DNA from: an uncultured Ruminococcus sp.
GTDB taxonomy: Bacteria > Bacillota > Clostridia > Oscillospirales > Ruminococcaceae
Direction: 5' to 3'
Assembly: GCA_947175005.1 (NCBI GenBank)
Contig: CAMWLD010000136.1
Span: 1-6,416 of the forward strand
DNA length: 6,416 bases
The notes beneath the pieces were generated by a model, which did not search any database, was not told where the DNA came from, and worked only from the letters and a program-made list of their open reading frames with translations. Position 1 is the first letter of the stretch. Every line of letters begins with the position of its first letter. The translations under genes were made by a program, and so were the position numbers. Below are positions 1 to 6,179 of the stretch, piece by piece.

Positions 1-1304
1 TCCGCCGCCTTTTCCTCCTCATATTCCGTCAGCTTTTTTTCGGGGTTTTCCGCAAGGTCTATAAGCAGAGAAATGTTATTTCCGTCTATCCACCTGTCAC
101 GCCCCCGCTGCCAGTCCTCGGGACGTATGCCGTCGTTCGGAAAAGGCGGTGCTTCGAAATCATTTACAAAAGTAACATAGCCGTGATCCGCCGTATGATA
201 ATGCTGATGCAGACATGACCAGCCTACAGCTTTCAGTTCATTAAAAAGAGAACCGTCAAAGCTTTCGTCGGGCAAAATATACTCCATAGCAAGCTGATAT
301 TCCCGTCCGTCGTCCGGATATTTTCCCTTGTATTTTCCAAGATGTTCATCTCTGCCAATCTCACCGAAAATGTCCTCCGCCGCACTGTACAGCAGCCACA
401 TAAGGTAGCCGTAACCGAACTGATTTCCGTAAAAATCAAGAGCCGTTATCTTATCTTTAACTGCCAACAGCTTTTCGCTGATTTTTTCGGGGAAACCGCC
501 GTCATGAAAAGCCTTGTTTGCGTATAACTTTGCTTCCATATATGCCTGTTTTGGGAATACACAGCAGTTGGAAAGATATTTCCCCTTTGCGGGACTTATG
601 AGCAGCCTTTCCTCTGTCATCTTTTCGAGAATTTCTTCAAGATAAACAGGTGCGATACCCATTTCGTCCGCAATATCGTTTACGGACTTTTGCGACGAGC
701 GGCAGATGACCATTGCCTGCTGAACTATTTTTGAACTGTTCATAAGATTTGAAGCCTGCATAGCCGCCCCGCCCCAGCTCCAGTCCACATGTGCAGTGGC
801 ATAGCTGTAAGTACCGATATTATTCATATTATCAAACCCTTCCTTCAGCTTTTTTCTTGCGTCGAAAAGCCTGCCCTTGACCGTGCCCACAGGGATACCC
901 AGATCATAGGCAATATCGTTTACAGACTGTTCCCTAAGATAAAAGCGTATCAAAATTTCACGGTATACCGAGGCAAGACGTGAAAGAGAATAATTCAAAG
1001 CGGAAATATCTTCCTCTGCAATAAGCTTCTCCACAGGCGGTGCAATGTCGGCTGCTATACCGCCCGCCTCCTCTAAGGGCAAATGCGGGCTGCACTTGTG
1101 CCTGATATAATCGGCATATTTGTTCCTTGCCATTCGCCAGTACCAGGAATAAAAGCTTGCAAATTCCCTGCCCGACCTCAGCGCATGAACAGCCTCATAC
1201 AGAATATCCTGCGCCAGATCCTTTGCCGCCTCACTGTCGGAAATACGCTTTACACAGAAAAGATATGTGTTTTCAATAAGCTCTTCATTTAAAATTTCTT
1301 TCAC
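1..1304 (-). CDS. ECF-type sigma-70 factor with long C-terminal extension (3' end outside window)
   Basis: The frame stays open from a GTG at 1304 to the left edge, giving 434 residues with no stop. GTG is chosen because GGGGTGAG (1308-1315) lies just upstream and the next in-frame Met is residue 58, inside sigma region 2. Residues about 10-70 look like sigma region 2 (DLAQDILYEAV at 29-39, then WYWRMARNKYADYIR near 54-68), which binds core polymerase and the -10 element. Residues about 101-155 look like region 4, with helix-turn-helix SVNDIAYDLGIPVGTVKGRL reading the -35 element. The protein does not end there as ordinary ECF factors do (about 160-200 residues). A second, winged-helix-like segment follows (206-236, SVNDIADEMGIAPVYLEEIL), then about 200 residues I do not recognise, rich in aromatics, with a Cys/His cluster at 364-374. 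By analogy with ECF groups that carry C-terminal extensions (ECF41, ECF42, ECF56), the extension may control sigma activity; that is inference. The sigma assignment is firm, the extension's role unknown. Confidence 0.85.
   Translation of the reverse strand, partial: MKEILNEELIENTYLFCVKRISDSEAAKDLAQDILYEAVHALRSGREFASFYSWYWRMARNKYADYIRHKCSPHLPLEEAGGIAADIAPPVEKLIAEEDISALNYSLSRLASVYREILIRFYLREQSVNDIAYDLGIPVGTVKGRLFDARKKLKEGFDNMNNIGTYSYATAHVDWSWGGAAMQASNLMNSSKIVQQAMVICRSSQKSVNDIADEMGIAPVYLEEILEKMTEERLLISPAKGKYLSNCCVFPKQAYMEAKLYANKAFHDGGFPEKISEKLLAVKDKITALDFYGNQFGYGYLMWLLYSAAEDIFGEIGRDEHLGKYKGKYPDDGREYQLAMEYILPDESFDGSLFNELKAVGWSCLHQHYHTADHGYVTFVNDFEAPPFPNDGIRPEDWQRGRDRWIDGNNISLLIDLAENPEKKLTEYEEEKAA
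651..930 (-). repeat. Intragenic repeat of the helix-turn-helix coding segment
   Basis: Bases 891-930 (within sigma region 4) and 651-690 (within the second helix-turn-helix) lie exactly 240 bases apart in the same reading frame and match at 31 of 40 positions by eye. They share an identical 14-mer, GCAATATCGTTTAC, at 910-923 and 670-683. The encoded peptides share SVNDIA followed by a GI turn. The similarity could be an old internal duplication, gene conversion, or convergence of two helix-turn-helix units with similar codon choice. Confidence 0.7.
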
Positions 1305-1344
1305 GTTCTCACCCCGATAAATATGATGTAAACCGATTTACGCT

Positions 1345-1375
1345 ATATAAGTCGAAAAATTCGGGGAAAGGTTGG
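1345..1375 (-). promoter_or_regulatory. Candidate ECF-type promoter of the fused sigma gene
   Basis: On the minus strand CCAACCTTT (1375-1367) is followed by CGACTTATAT (1354-1345). Exactly 16 bases separate AAC from CGAC. This matches the general plan of ECF promoters in Firmicutes, an AAC-containing -35 element and a CGTC/CGAC-like -10 element about 16 bases apart. It lies between the radical SAM stop and the sigma GTG, leaving a leader of roughly 35-40 bases. The placement suggests autoregulation by the sigma factor, but transcription by another ECF factor is equally possible from sequence alone. Confidence 0.55.
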
Positions 1376-1389
1376 ATAATTTTAAAAAT

Positions 1390-2823
1390 TTATTCTTCAT
1401 ACCCCGCCTCACGGGAAATTTTTTTCAAATAGGGCAGTTCCTTTTTCAGCTCCCGCTGCACACTTTGCTGCCAGAAATATTCACCTATAAACAGAATGCG
1501 CTCCACTCCCCTCTTTTTTATTATCGCACTTATAAGCCGCTTTGGTGAATAGATTATCCTGCTTGCGGTTATTATCTCCTTTTGCAGACAGTATGGCGAT
1601 ATTTTTTCGGGATAATGCACCACCTTGCCGATACACCTTGACCAGTCCCCTTTGATAAGCCTGTCCTTGTGGCTCTCGTAGGCGGCAGTCCCCGGAATGA
1701 AATACATTGACTGAATAAGCACTCCGCTCATATTATTATGTATCACAAATTCAGCAAGCCTTTTTCCGACGCCCTCTGTGTGATTATCCGCACCCACTAT
1801 GAAAAGCCCTCTTACCCTTATATTATGCTTCTGAATGTTCTTCACCGAGCGGAGAATTTCCTCATAGCTGCTCTTTTTGCCGTTAATCCTGAAAGCTTCG
1901 TCCTCCAAAAATTCTATCCCCATTGCCAGCTCATCAAAGCCCGCTTTCTTTAAAAGCTCCAGCATTTCATCATCAAAGCCTACCTCATATCTTGCCTGAA
2001 CCGTAAAAGAATATTTTATCCCCCTGTTAATGATCTCATTAAGAACCGCCATTGCCCATTGCCTGTCCGCAAAGAAATTATCGTCGGTTATCCATAAAAG
2101 GCGGGTCAGCCTGTGGTGTCCCCTGTCGAAAAAGTCAATGGCACTTTCTATATTATCCACTACATTTTCCGGAGAACGTGTGCGCACCTTTCTGCCGAAT
2201 GCCGCCACCAAAGCGCAGTAATCGCAGTTATGAGGGCAGCCCCTTGATGCATGGACCTGCGGCCACATGGTGTTATGCCCCGCCATTTTCTTAAAGTTAT
2301 AGCACAAATTATTATCGGGGATCGTTTCAATATTTTTCGGCAGACACGCCCTGCCGCGGTCAATAAATTCCTTGCCCGAAAATCGACACAGCCCCTCAAA
2401 ATCGGGAGTTTTACCCTTACGAATACAGTCAATAAGCTGCAATATCGTTTCGTCACCCTCGCCTGCAAGAACATAGTGACAGTGAGCGGCCGCCTCCCTT
2501 GGGCAAAGTGTAGCGTGCAATCCCCCCATTACCACAACAGCCTTGGAATTCTGACGGATATGATCCGCAAGGTAATATCCCCTGTCGGCAGAAAAAGTGA
2601 AAATACTTATAAAAACCATATCGGCGTCCAGAACGTCCTCCCATATGATCTTTGAAATGGATTCGCTGTACATCAAAACGTCATCATCACCGTTCCCTGC
2701 GGCAATAGTAGCCAAAGTAATAAGCCCTGTGGACGGTGTTCGGATATATTTATCATACACAAACAAATTTTGTACGGACGGACGGTAAGGCGGATTTCCC
2801 GGTTCAATAAAACGAAGCTTCAT
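1390..2823 (-). CDS. B12-binding-type radical SAM protein
   Basis: A complete 477-residue protein. The ATG at 2823 has a ribosome site AAAGGGGA (2830-2837) at good spacing. Residues about 1-140 resemble the cobalamin-binding domain of this superfamily: GGLHAT at 100-105 and GEGDET at 121-126 are typical signatures. I see no DxHxxG motif, so any cobalamin would lack the usual lower histidine ligand. The radical SAM core (about 186-380) carries the [4Fe-4S] motif CxxxCxxC as C196, C200 and C203, followed by strand motifs such as WITDDNFF (244-251) and MGIEF (301-305). PGT at 377-379, DW at 393-394 and the helical tail resemble the C-terminal region (DUF4070-like) of BchE-type proteins. The family makes a 5'-deoxyadenosyl radical and often methylates or rearranges unactivated carbons; the substrate cannot be told here. 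It is cytoplasmic. The sigma gene lies 85 bases downstream on the same strand, with no clear terminator between, so some read-through is possible. Confidence 0.9.
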   Translation of the reverse strand: MKLRFIEPGNPPYRPSVQNLFVYDKYIRTPSTGLITLATIAAGNGDDDVLMYSESISKIIWEDVLDADMVFISIFTFSADRGYYLADHIRQNSKAVVVMGGLHATLCPREAAAHCHYVLAGEGDETILQLIDCIRKGKTPDFEGLCRFSGKEFIDRGRACLPKNIETIPDNNLCYNFKKMAGHNTMWPQVHASRGCPHNCDYCALVAAFGRKVRTRSPENVVDNIESAIDFFDRGHHRLTRLLWITDDNFFADRQWAMAVLNEIINRGIKYSFTVQARYEVGFDDEMLELLKKAGFDELAMGIEFLEDEAFRINGKKSSYEEILRSVKNIQKHNIRVRGLFIVGADNHTEGVGKRLAEFVIHNNMSGVLIQSMYFIPGTAAYESHKDRLIKGDWSRCIGKVVHYPEKISPYCLQKEIITASRIIYSPKRLISAIIKKRGVERILFIGEYFWQQSVQRELKKELPYLKKISREAGYEE

Positions 2824-2856
2824 ACTAAGTCCCCTTTATGAATTTTAACAAATATT

Positions 2857-2865
2857 ATTATATCA
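2857..2865 (-). promoter_or_regulatory. Extended -10 promoter for the radical SAM gene
   Basis: The minus strand reads TGATATAAT, a perfect -10 hexamer (2862-2857) with the TGN extension. It lies 33 bases before the ATG at 2823. No good -35 hexamer sits at the normal distance (the closest is TGTGTT), which fits promoters that rely on the extended -10. Confidence 0.6.
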
Positions 2866-2893
2866 TACAAACATTAAAAACACATTAGAATAA

Positions 2894-2912
2894 GATTAAA
2901 ATCGGATTAAAA
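2894..2912. repeat. Pair of GATTAAAA direct repeats in the divergent promoter region
   Basis: GATTAAAA occurs at 2894-2901 and 2905-2912, start to start 11 bases apart, about one helical turn. The pair lies between the two divergent promoters and just upstream of the plus-strand -35. It could be an operator or an AT-rich UP element, or chance in AT-rich DNA. Confidence 0.3.
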
Positions 2913-2927
2913 AATTTACGGAAGCTA

Positions 2928-2956
2928 TTGCAACGGAGATGAAAAAATGTTATAAT
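2928..2956 (+). promoter_or_regulatory. Sigma-A-type promoter for the Nudix gene
   Basis: TTGCAA (2928-2933) and TATAAT (2951-2956) are separated by exactly 17 bases, and the -10 is preceded by TGT, an extended -10. This is a near-consensus housekeeping promoter. It would give a leader of about 45-50 bases before the ATG at 3010. Confidence 0.8.
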
Positions 2957-3009
2957 AAGTTATTGAAAAAACAGGGAAACAGAAAACTGTAACAAAGGTG
3001 TGTGAAAAA

Positions 3010-3414
3010 ATGCAGGTAAAATTTTATGACAGCGCAGACGATACATTGCTTAAATATGCTGTGATCATATCAAAGCATAATAACAAATGGGTCTTTTGCA
3101 AGCACAGGAAAAGAGATACATTGGAGATACCGGGCGGACACAGAGAACCCGGAGAAAGCATTGACGAGACCGCACGCCGTGAACTGTATGAGGAAACAGG
3201 CGCTGTACGTTTTGAGCTTACACCCGTATGTGTTTATTCGGTCGAAGACTTCGGAATGCTTTATTTTGCAAGCATAACAGAATTTGAAAAAGAGCTTCAC
3301 AGCGAGATCGAAAAAATATATTTGCTTGACGACCTTCCCGATAAATGGACATATCCGCTGATCCATCCGAAGCTTATCGAGGAGGCTGTAAGGCGTGGAA
3401 TATGTCAACTCTGA
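3010..3414 (+). CDS. Nudix hydrolase (NTP diphosphatase-like)
   Basis: A 134-residue protein with a complete Nudix box at 43-65: G43, E49, then REL at 57-59, EE at 61-62 and G64 fit GX5EX7REUXEEXGU, the Mg-binding catalytic helix that splits nucleoside diphosphates linked to another group. The fold fills the whole chain, the usual size for small Nudix enzymes. The segment before the box (WVFCKHRKRDTLEIPGG) resembles YtkD/MutT-like nucleotide-pool cleaning enzymes, but the substrate is not fixed by sequence. An in-frame GTG at 2998 would add MCEK; I prefer the ATG at 3010 because AAAGGTG (2994-3000) sits at proper distance from it and would overlap the GTG. It has its own promoter, and no terminator is seen before the next gene 65 bases downstream. 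Confidence 0.92.
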   Translation: MQVKFYDSADDTLLKYAVIISKHNNKWVFCKHRKRDTLEIPGGHREPGESIDETARRELYEETGAVRFELTPVCVYSVEDFGMLYFASITEFEKELHSEIEKIYLLDDLPDKWTYPLIHPKLIEEAVRRGICQL

Positions 3415-3426
3415 AATGCAAAATGC

Positions 3427-3455
3427 TTGACATATTTTCCCATGTATGATAAAAT
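3427..3455 (+). promoter_or_regulatory. Consensus sigma-A promoter for the three-gene cluster
   Basis: TTGACA (3427-3432) is a perfect -35 hexamer. It is followed after 17 bases by TAAAAT (3450-3455), preceded by TGA, an extended -10. It starts 12 bases after the Nudix stop codon and 24 bases separate the -10 from the ATG at 3480. Expression of the downstream genes should be strong and partly independent of the Nudix promoter. Confidence 0.8.
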
Positions 3456-3479
3456 AGGTTAAACAAGGAGGAATTTATT

Positions 3480-3824
3480 ATGAACAAGGTTAAAATTACG
3501 GTACTTAAAACCACATTTGACAAGTCACTTGCAGAAGAATACGGCGCAGAGGGACTTACCGCCTGTCCTATGATGCGTGAGGGGCAGATATTTTATGCGG
3601 ATTACGCAAAGCCCGAGGGACTTTGCGACGAGGCTTGGAAAGTCATATATCAATATGTTTTCGCCCTTGCCCACGGTTCGGGAGACGGACTTTTTTATTA
3701 CGGCGACTGGATAAGAAAACCGGGAGTTGCGATCTGCAGCTGCAATGACGGACTGCGTCCCGTTATTTTCAAACTGGAGGCAACCGATGAAAAATCGGAG
3801 CTTGATTATACTCCTGTAAGATGA
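3480..3824 (+). CDS. TIGR04076 family protein, function unknown
   Basis: A 114-residue protein that I recognise as the TIGR04076 family of small uncharacterised bacterial proteins. The typical pattern is present: an N-terminal strand KVKITVLKTTFD, a CP motif at C29-P30, CDEAWK at 49-54, and the conserved stretch from YGDWIR (74-79) to CSCNDGLRPVIFK (86-98). C29, C49, C86 and C88 could form a metal or redox site, but this is not established. No signal peptide or membrane segment is visible, so it is probably cytoplasmic. The start is supported by AAGGAGG (3465-3471), 8 bases before the ATG, the best ribosome site in the window. It is the first gene behind a consensus promoter, and the acetyltransferase gene begins 22 bases after its stop. 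Confidence 0.88.
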   Translation: MNKVKITVLKTTFDKSLAEEYGAEGLTACPMMREGQIFYADYAKPEGLCDEAWKVIYQYVFALAHGSGDGLFYYGDWIRKPGVAICSCNDGLRPVIFKLEATDEKSELDYTPVR

Positions 3825-3846
3825 TTTTTAAAAGGATATGATAGGA

Positions 3847-4338
3847 ATGAACATAGAAATAAGAAAATATACCGAAAACGACCTGACGGCAATGACCGAA
3901 ATATGGAACGAGGTTGTGGAGGACGGCATTGCCTTTCCCCAGGAGGAATTGCTTACGGATAAAACGTGCATGGACTTTTTCGATTCCCAGACCTACTGCG
4001 GCGTTGCTGTAGATACAGACAGTGGAAGGGTAATGGGACTATATATTCTTCACCCCAATAACGTCGGGCGGTGCGGCCATATCTGCAACGCAAGCTATGC
4101 AGTGCGCTCGGAGGCAAGGGGTTTACATATAGGTGAAAAGCTGGTCAGACACTGCATTAAGCATGGCAAGGAATGCGGATTTAAAATACTGCAATTCAAC
4201 GCTGTGGTTGCAAGTAATATCCACGCAAGACATCTTTATGAGCGGCTGGGATTTACGCAGCTTGGAACTATCCCCAGCGGCTTCAAAATGAAAGACGGAC
4301 GGTATGAAGATATTTGCCCTTATTACCGTGAATTATGA
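3847..4338 (+). CDS. GNAT family N-acetyltransferase
   Basis: A 163-residue protein covering one full GNAT domain, which transfers an acetyl group from acetyl-CoA to an amine. The N-terminal strand and helix (IEIRKYTENDLTAMTEIWNEV) is typical. The acetyl-CoA pyrophosphate loop (motif A) is RGLHIGEKL at 91-99, close to the usual R/Q-x-x-G-x-G/A with H94 in place of the middle Gly. NIHARHLYERLGF (124-136) is motif B with the conserved Tyr before the C-terminal strand. It resembles phosphinothricin/amino-acid acetyltransferase-like members, but the acceptor cannot be named. An upstream ATG at 3838 would add MIG; AAAGGA (3831-3836) is only about 1 base from that ATG but 10 from the one at 3847, so the latter is preferred. 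It is co-directional with the previous gene and likely in one transcript. Confidence 0.9.
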   Translation: MNIEIRKYTENDLTAMTEIWNEVVEDGIAFPQEELLTDKTCMDFFDSQTYCGVAVDTDSGRVMGLYILHPNNVGRCGHICNASYAVRSEARGLHIGEKLVRHCIKHGKECGFKILQFNAVVASNIHARHLYERLGFTQLGTIPSGFKMKDGRYEDICPYYREL

Positions 4339-4350
4339 GGTGATATGCAC

Positions 4351-4647
4351 ATGTGGGGCAGTGTTCGTGTTGAGGTCGTAAAAATAACGGATTATTCCTG
4401 TCCAATATTTGTAGAATGCGAGCTTATTGACAGCCATGGAAAAAAGCATATTTTTCATGACAAGCATCCTATATTTTTCAGTAATTATGATGTTGTTATT
4501 CCTTGCAGAGGCGAAATGAACTGCAAAATAATTAAGAACAACTGTGATACTGTCATTATCGACACATCTGAACCGGACGATATAGAATCGGACGAGGGGA
4601 ATTACATATTTGAAGTTGATAAGGAACTTGTGAAATATAAATGCTGA
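4351..4647 (+). CDS. Small conserved-looking protein of unknown function
   Basis: A 98-residue protein. I cannot name a family with certainty, but the pattern (VEVVKITDYSCPIFVECEL, then DSHGKKHIFHDKHPIFF, then VIIDTSEPDDIES and IFEVD near the end) looks like small all-beta proteins annotated as hypothetical in Firmicutes. No membrane segment or signal peptide is seen. Cysteines are at 17, 23, 52, 58, 65 and 98, many for its size. An ATG at 4345 would add MH; GAGGTG (4337-4342) is only 2 bases from that ATG but 8 from 4351, so 4351 is preferred. The ribosome site overlaps the TGA stop of the acetyltransferase gene, which suggests translational coupling. It is the last gene before a terminator. 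Confidence 0.75.
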   Translation: MWGSVRVEVVKITDYSCPIFVECELIDSHGKKHIFHDKHPIFFSNYDVVIPCRGEMNCKIIKNNCDTVIIDTSEPDDIESDEGNYIFEVDKELVKYKC

Positions 4648-4692
4648 AGCTGCATAAGCGATATTATAACGGTAAAAAAATATTATAAAAAC

Positions 4693-4719
4693 GACCCCGA
4701 AATTTATTTTTTCGGGATC
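4693..4719. terminator. Bidirectional intrinsic terminator between convergent genes
   Basis: GACCCCGAAA (4693-4702) and TTTCGGGATC (4710-4719) form a 10-base stem around a 7-base loop. In the plus-strand RNA there is one C-A mismatch; in the minus-strand RNA the same position is a G-U wobble, so that stem is complete. TTTTT follows on the plus side (4721-4725), and a T-rich stretch follows on the minus side (complement of 4672-4692). It can end both the plus-strand cluster and the minus-strand anti-sigma gene. Confidence 0.85.
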
Positions 4720-4742
4720 ATTTTTATTTGGTTCAATTTTTT

Positions 4743-6179
4743 TTATTCCAGAATCAAATAACCGTTCACGCCCGCAATGCCGTTGCTAAGGTCGCCAAGG
4801 TAATTTACGCCGTTAAAATCAAGGCTTATATTTTCCGCTCTGTCCCTGTCAACGATAAAGACAAGATCGTCTGTTACGCTCTCCCCCGAAGTCATTTTTT
4901 TCCAGAAAAACTGCCCTGCGCCGTCGGTATTATTGGGACAGCTTATCCACACAGCGCCCCCTGTCCTGTGCCAATTGCAGTCTTGTGACGGCAGAGGACG
5001 GTATTCCTCCCCGGAGAAAGTGTAATTGCCGTTATCAAGGATATTGTAATAGGAAATATCGGCGTCAAGAGGGACGTTTTCCGCAGTCTCCCCATAGCAC
5101 TTTGCTGTAATGTTTACACGCAAAAATATCTGTTCGGCAGCTTCCTCTTCCAACGTAAATCCGGGCGTAAAATCCTCGCCGCTTAGCAGCACTTCACGAA
5201 TTTCTGCTTTTAAAGTTCCGTCCGAATTTAAATGATCGGTTTCATAAATGTAATGCTCACGGGTGTAGCTTTTCAATGTGCCGTCGGAGTTCAGCCATTC
5301 GGCAATATCATAATACGGGTAAAAATTATCCTTATCAAGCTCGCCGCAGCTTTCAAAAAATTCCCACTCATTAACGGTATATCCCATTCTGTCCGTCCTT
5401 ACCTCATTGCCTGAAGAAATAAATTTCTCCCTCGGCAAACCATTGCGGAGCAGTTTAAGATATGCCTCATATTCGGCAACGTCATTTTGAATCTGCTGTT
5501 TTTCTTCATTTTCAATGTTGACTTTTTCCTCATCGGTTGGGAAATTTTCCTCTCCCACACGTGTGACAGTCAGATTATCCGCAAATTTCAAAAGAACATC
5601 GGTATCAATATTATAATCCCCATAAATTCGGATAACAAATCCCTCCTCGGGAGAAAAAAGCAGAATATCCTTGCCGTAAAGATATTTATCGGCATTTCGG
5701 TAGGTTATAATATCTGCCTCCATGCCGCAGAGAATGCTTTTTTCAACATTTTCAACTTCAATACTGCTGTTTTTGAATGATTCCAGTTCATCCAGATTAT
5801 TGGTGTTGTAAACAGGGAAAAGGGTTATTCCGTGACCGTAATTGTCCACGGGGTAATATTTCCCGAAACCGTCCGAAACAAACCCCTCGGGAATATATCC
5901 GGGCGTTACCTCAAATACACCCGGCTGCAATTCGTAGTTTATGTCAAAGGAATAAGTCAGACGACCGTTTTCAACCCTTTCATTCCTTGCAAAATATAAT
6001 CCCACAGCAGCAGCGGAAATTGCAGTAACTGAAACTACAGCGGCTGCAACTGCCGCGGCAGCGCTGATTTTAAACTTTTTCAGCCTGATCTTATTTCCCG
6101 AATTGATTTCCTCTAAAGCAGATAAAACCGCCTCATGAACTTCATCGGGAACATTGCCGTAAATATCAATCTTACTCAT
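4743..6179 (-). CDS. Transmembrane anti-sigma-like protein with DUF4367-type extracellular domain
   Basis: A 478-residue protein with a short N-terminal cytoplasmic part (1-37), one Ala/Val-rich membrane segment (about 38-62) and a large extracellular part. Lys and Arg residues before the segment fit an N-in topology. Residues about 88-208, with YIPEGF at 95-100 and a FVIRIYGD strand at 181-188, resemble DUF4367, a domain common in anti-sigma partners of clostridial ECF factors. A charged, probably helical linker (215-243) follows, then a second unrecognised beta-rich part to the end, with cysteines at 278, 361, 401 and 414. The cytoplasmic part has no HxxxCxxC zinc-binding anti-sigma motif, so sigma binding would use a short helix. 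AAAGGAGA (6185-6192) supports the start, and the ATG overlaps the sigma stop by 8 bases. The likely role is to hold the sigma factor at the membrane until an envelope signal arrives; the signal is unknown. Confidence 0.82.
   Translation of the reverse strand: MSKIDIYGNVPDEVHEAVLSALEEINSGNKIRLKKFKISAAAAVAAAVVSVTAISAAAVGLYFARNERVENGRLTYSFDINYELQPGVFEVTPGYIPEGFVSDGFGKYYPVDNYGHGITLFPVYNTNNLDELESFKNSSIEVENVEKSILCGMEADIITYRNADKYLYGKDILLFSPEEGFVIRIYGDYNIDTDVLLKFADNLTVTRVGEENFPTDEEKVNIENEEKQQIQNDVAEYEAYLKLLRNGLPREKFISSGNEVRTDRMGYTVNEWEFFESCGELDKDNFYPYYDIAEWLNSDGTLKSYTREHYIYETDHLNSDGTLKAEIREVLLSGEDFTPGFTLEEEAAEQIFLRVNITAKCYGETAENVPLDADISYYNILDNGNYTFSGEEYRPLPSQDCNWHRTGGAVWISCPNNTDGAGQFFWKKMTSGESVTDDLVFIVDRDRAENISLDFNGVNYLGDLSNGIAGVNGYLILE
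5208..5294 (-). repeat. Internal LNSDGTLK repeat in the anti-sigma-like protein
   Basis: The eight residues LNSDGTLK occur at 296-303 (bases 5294-5271) and 317-324 (5231-5208), 21 residues apart. Each is followed by a similar charged strand (SYTREHYI and AEIREVLL). This may be a duplicated beta-hairpin in the extracellular part. Synonymous differences between the copies argue against a very recent duplication. Confidence 0.65.

Noticed and set aside
233..439. Minus-strand open frame of 68 codons near the left edge
   Set aside because: It is an out-of-frame shadow of the fused sigma gene, whose own frame stays open throughout with coherent composition.
2160..2474. Minus-strand open frame of 104 codons
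   Set aside because: It lies wholly inside the radical SAM gene in another frame, over the CxxxCxxC region, and has no recognisable domain.
2251..2655. Plus-strand open frame of 134 codons
   Set aside because: It is antisense to the radical SAM gene, has no plausible ribosome site and shows no familiar motif.
2998..3009. GTG start for the Nudix gene
   Set aside because: The purine-rich AAAGG overlaps this codon and cannot serve it; the same sequence is well placed for the ATG at 3010.
3070..3408. Minus-strand open frame of 112 codons
   Set aside because: It is antisense to the Nudix gene, whose complete Nudix box leaves no doubt about the coding strand.
5487..6028. Two plus-strand open frames of 97 and 83 codons
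   Set aside because: Both are antisense to the anti-sigma-like gene, which has a good start, a membrane segment and a recognisable domain.
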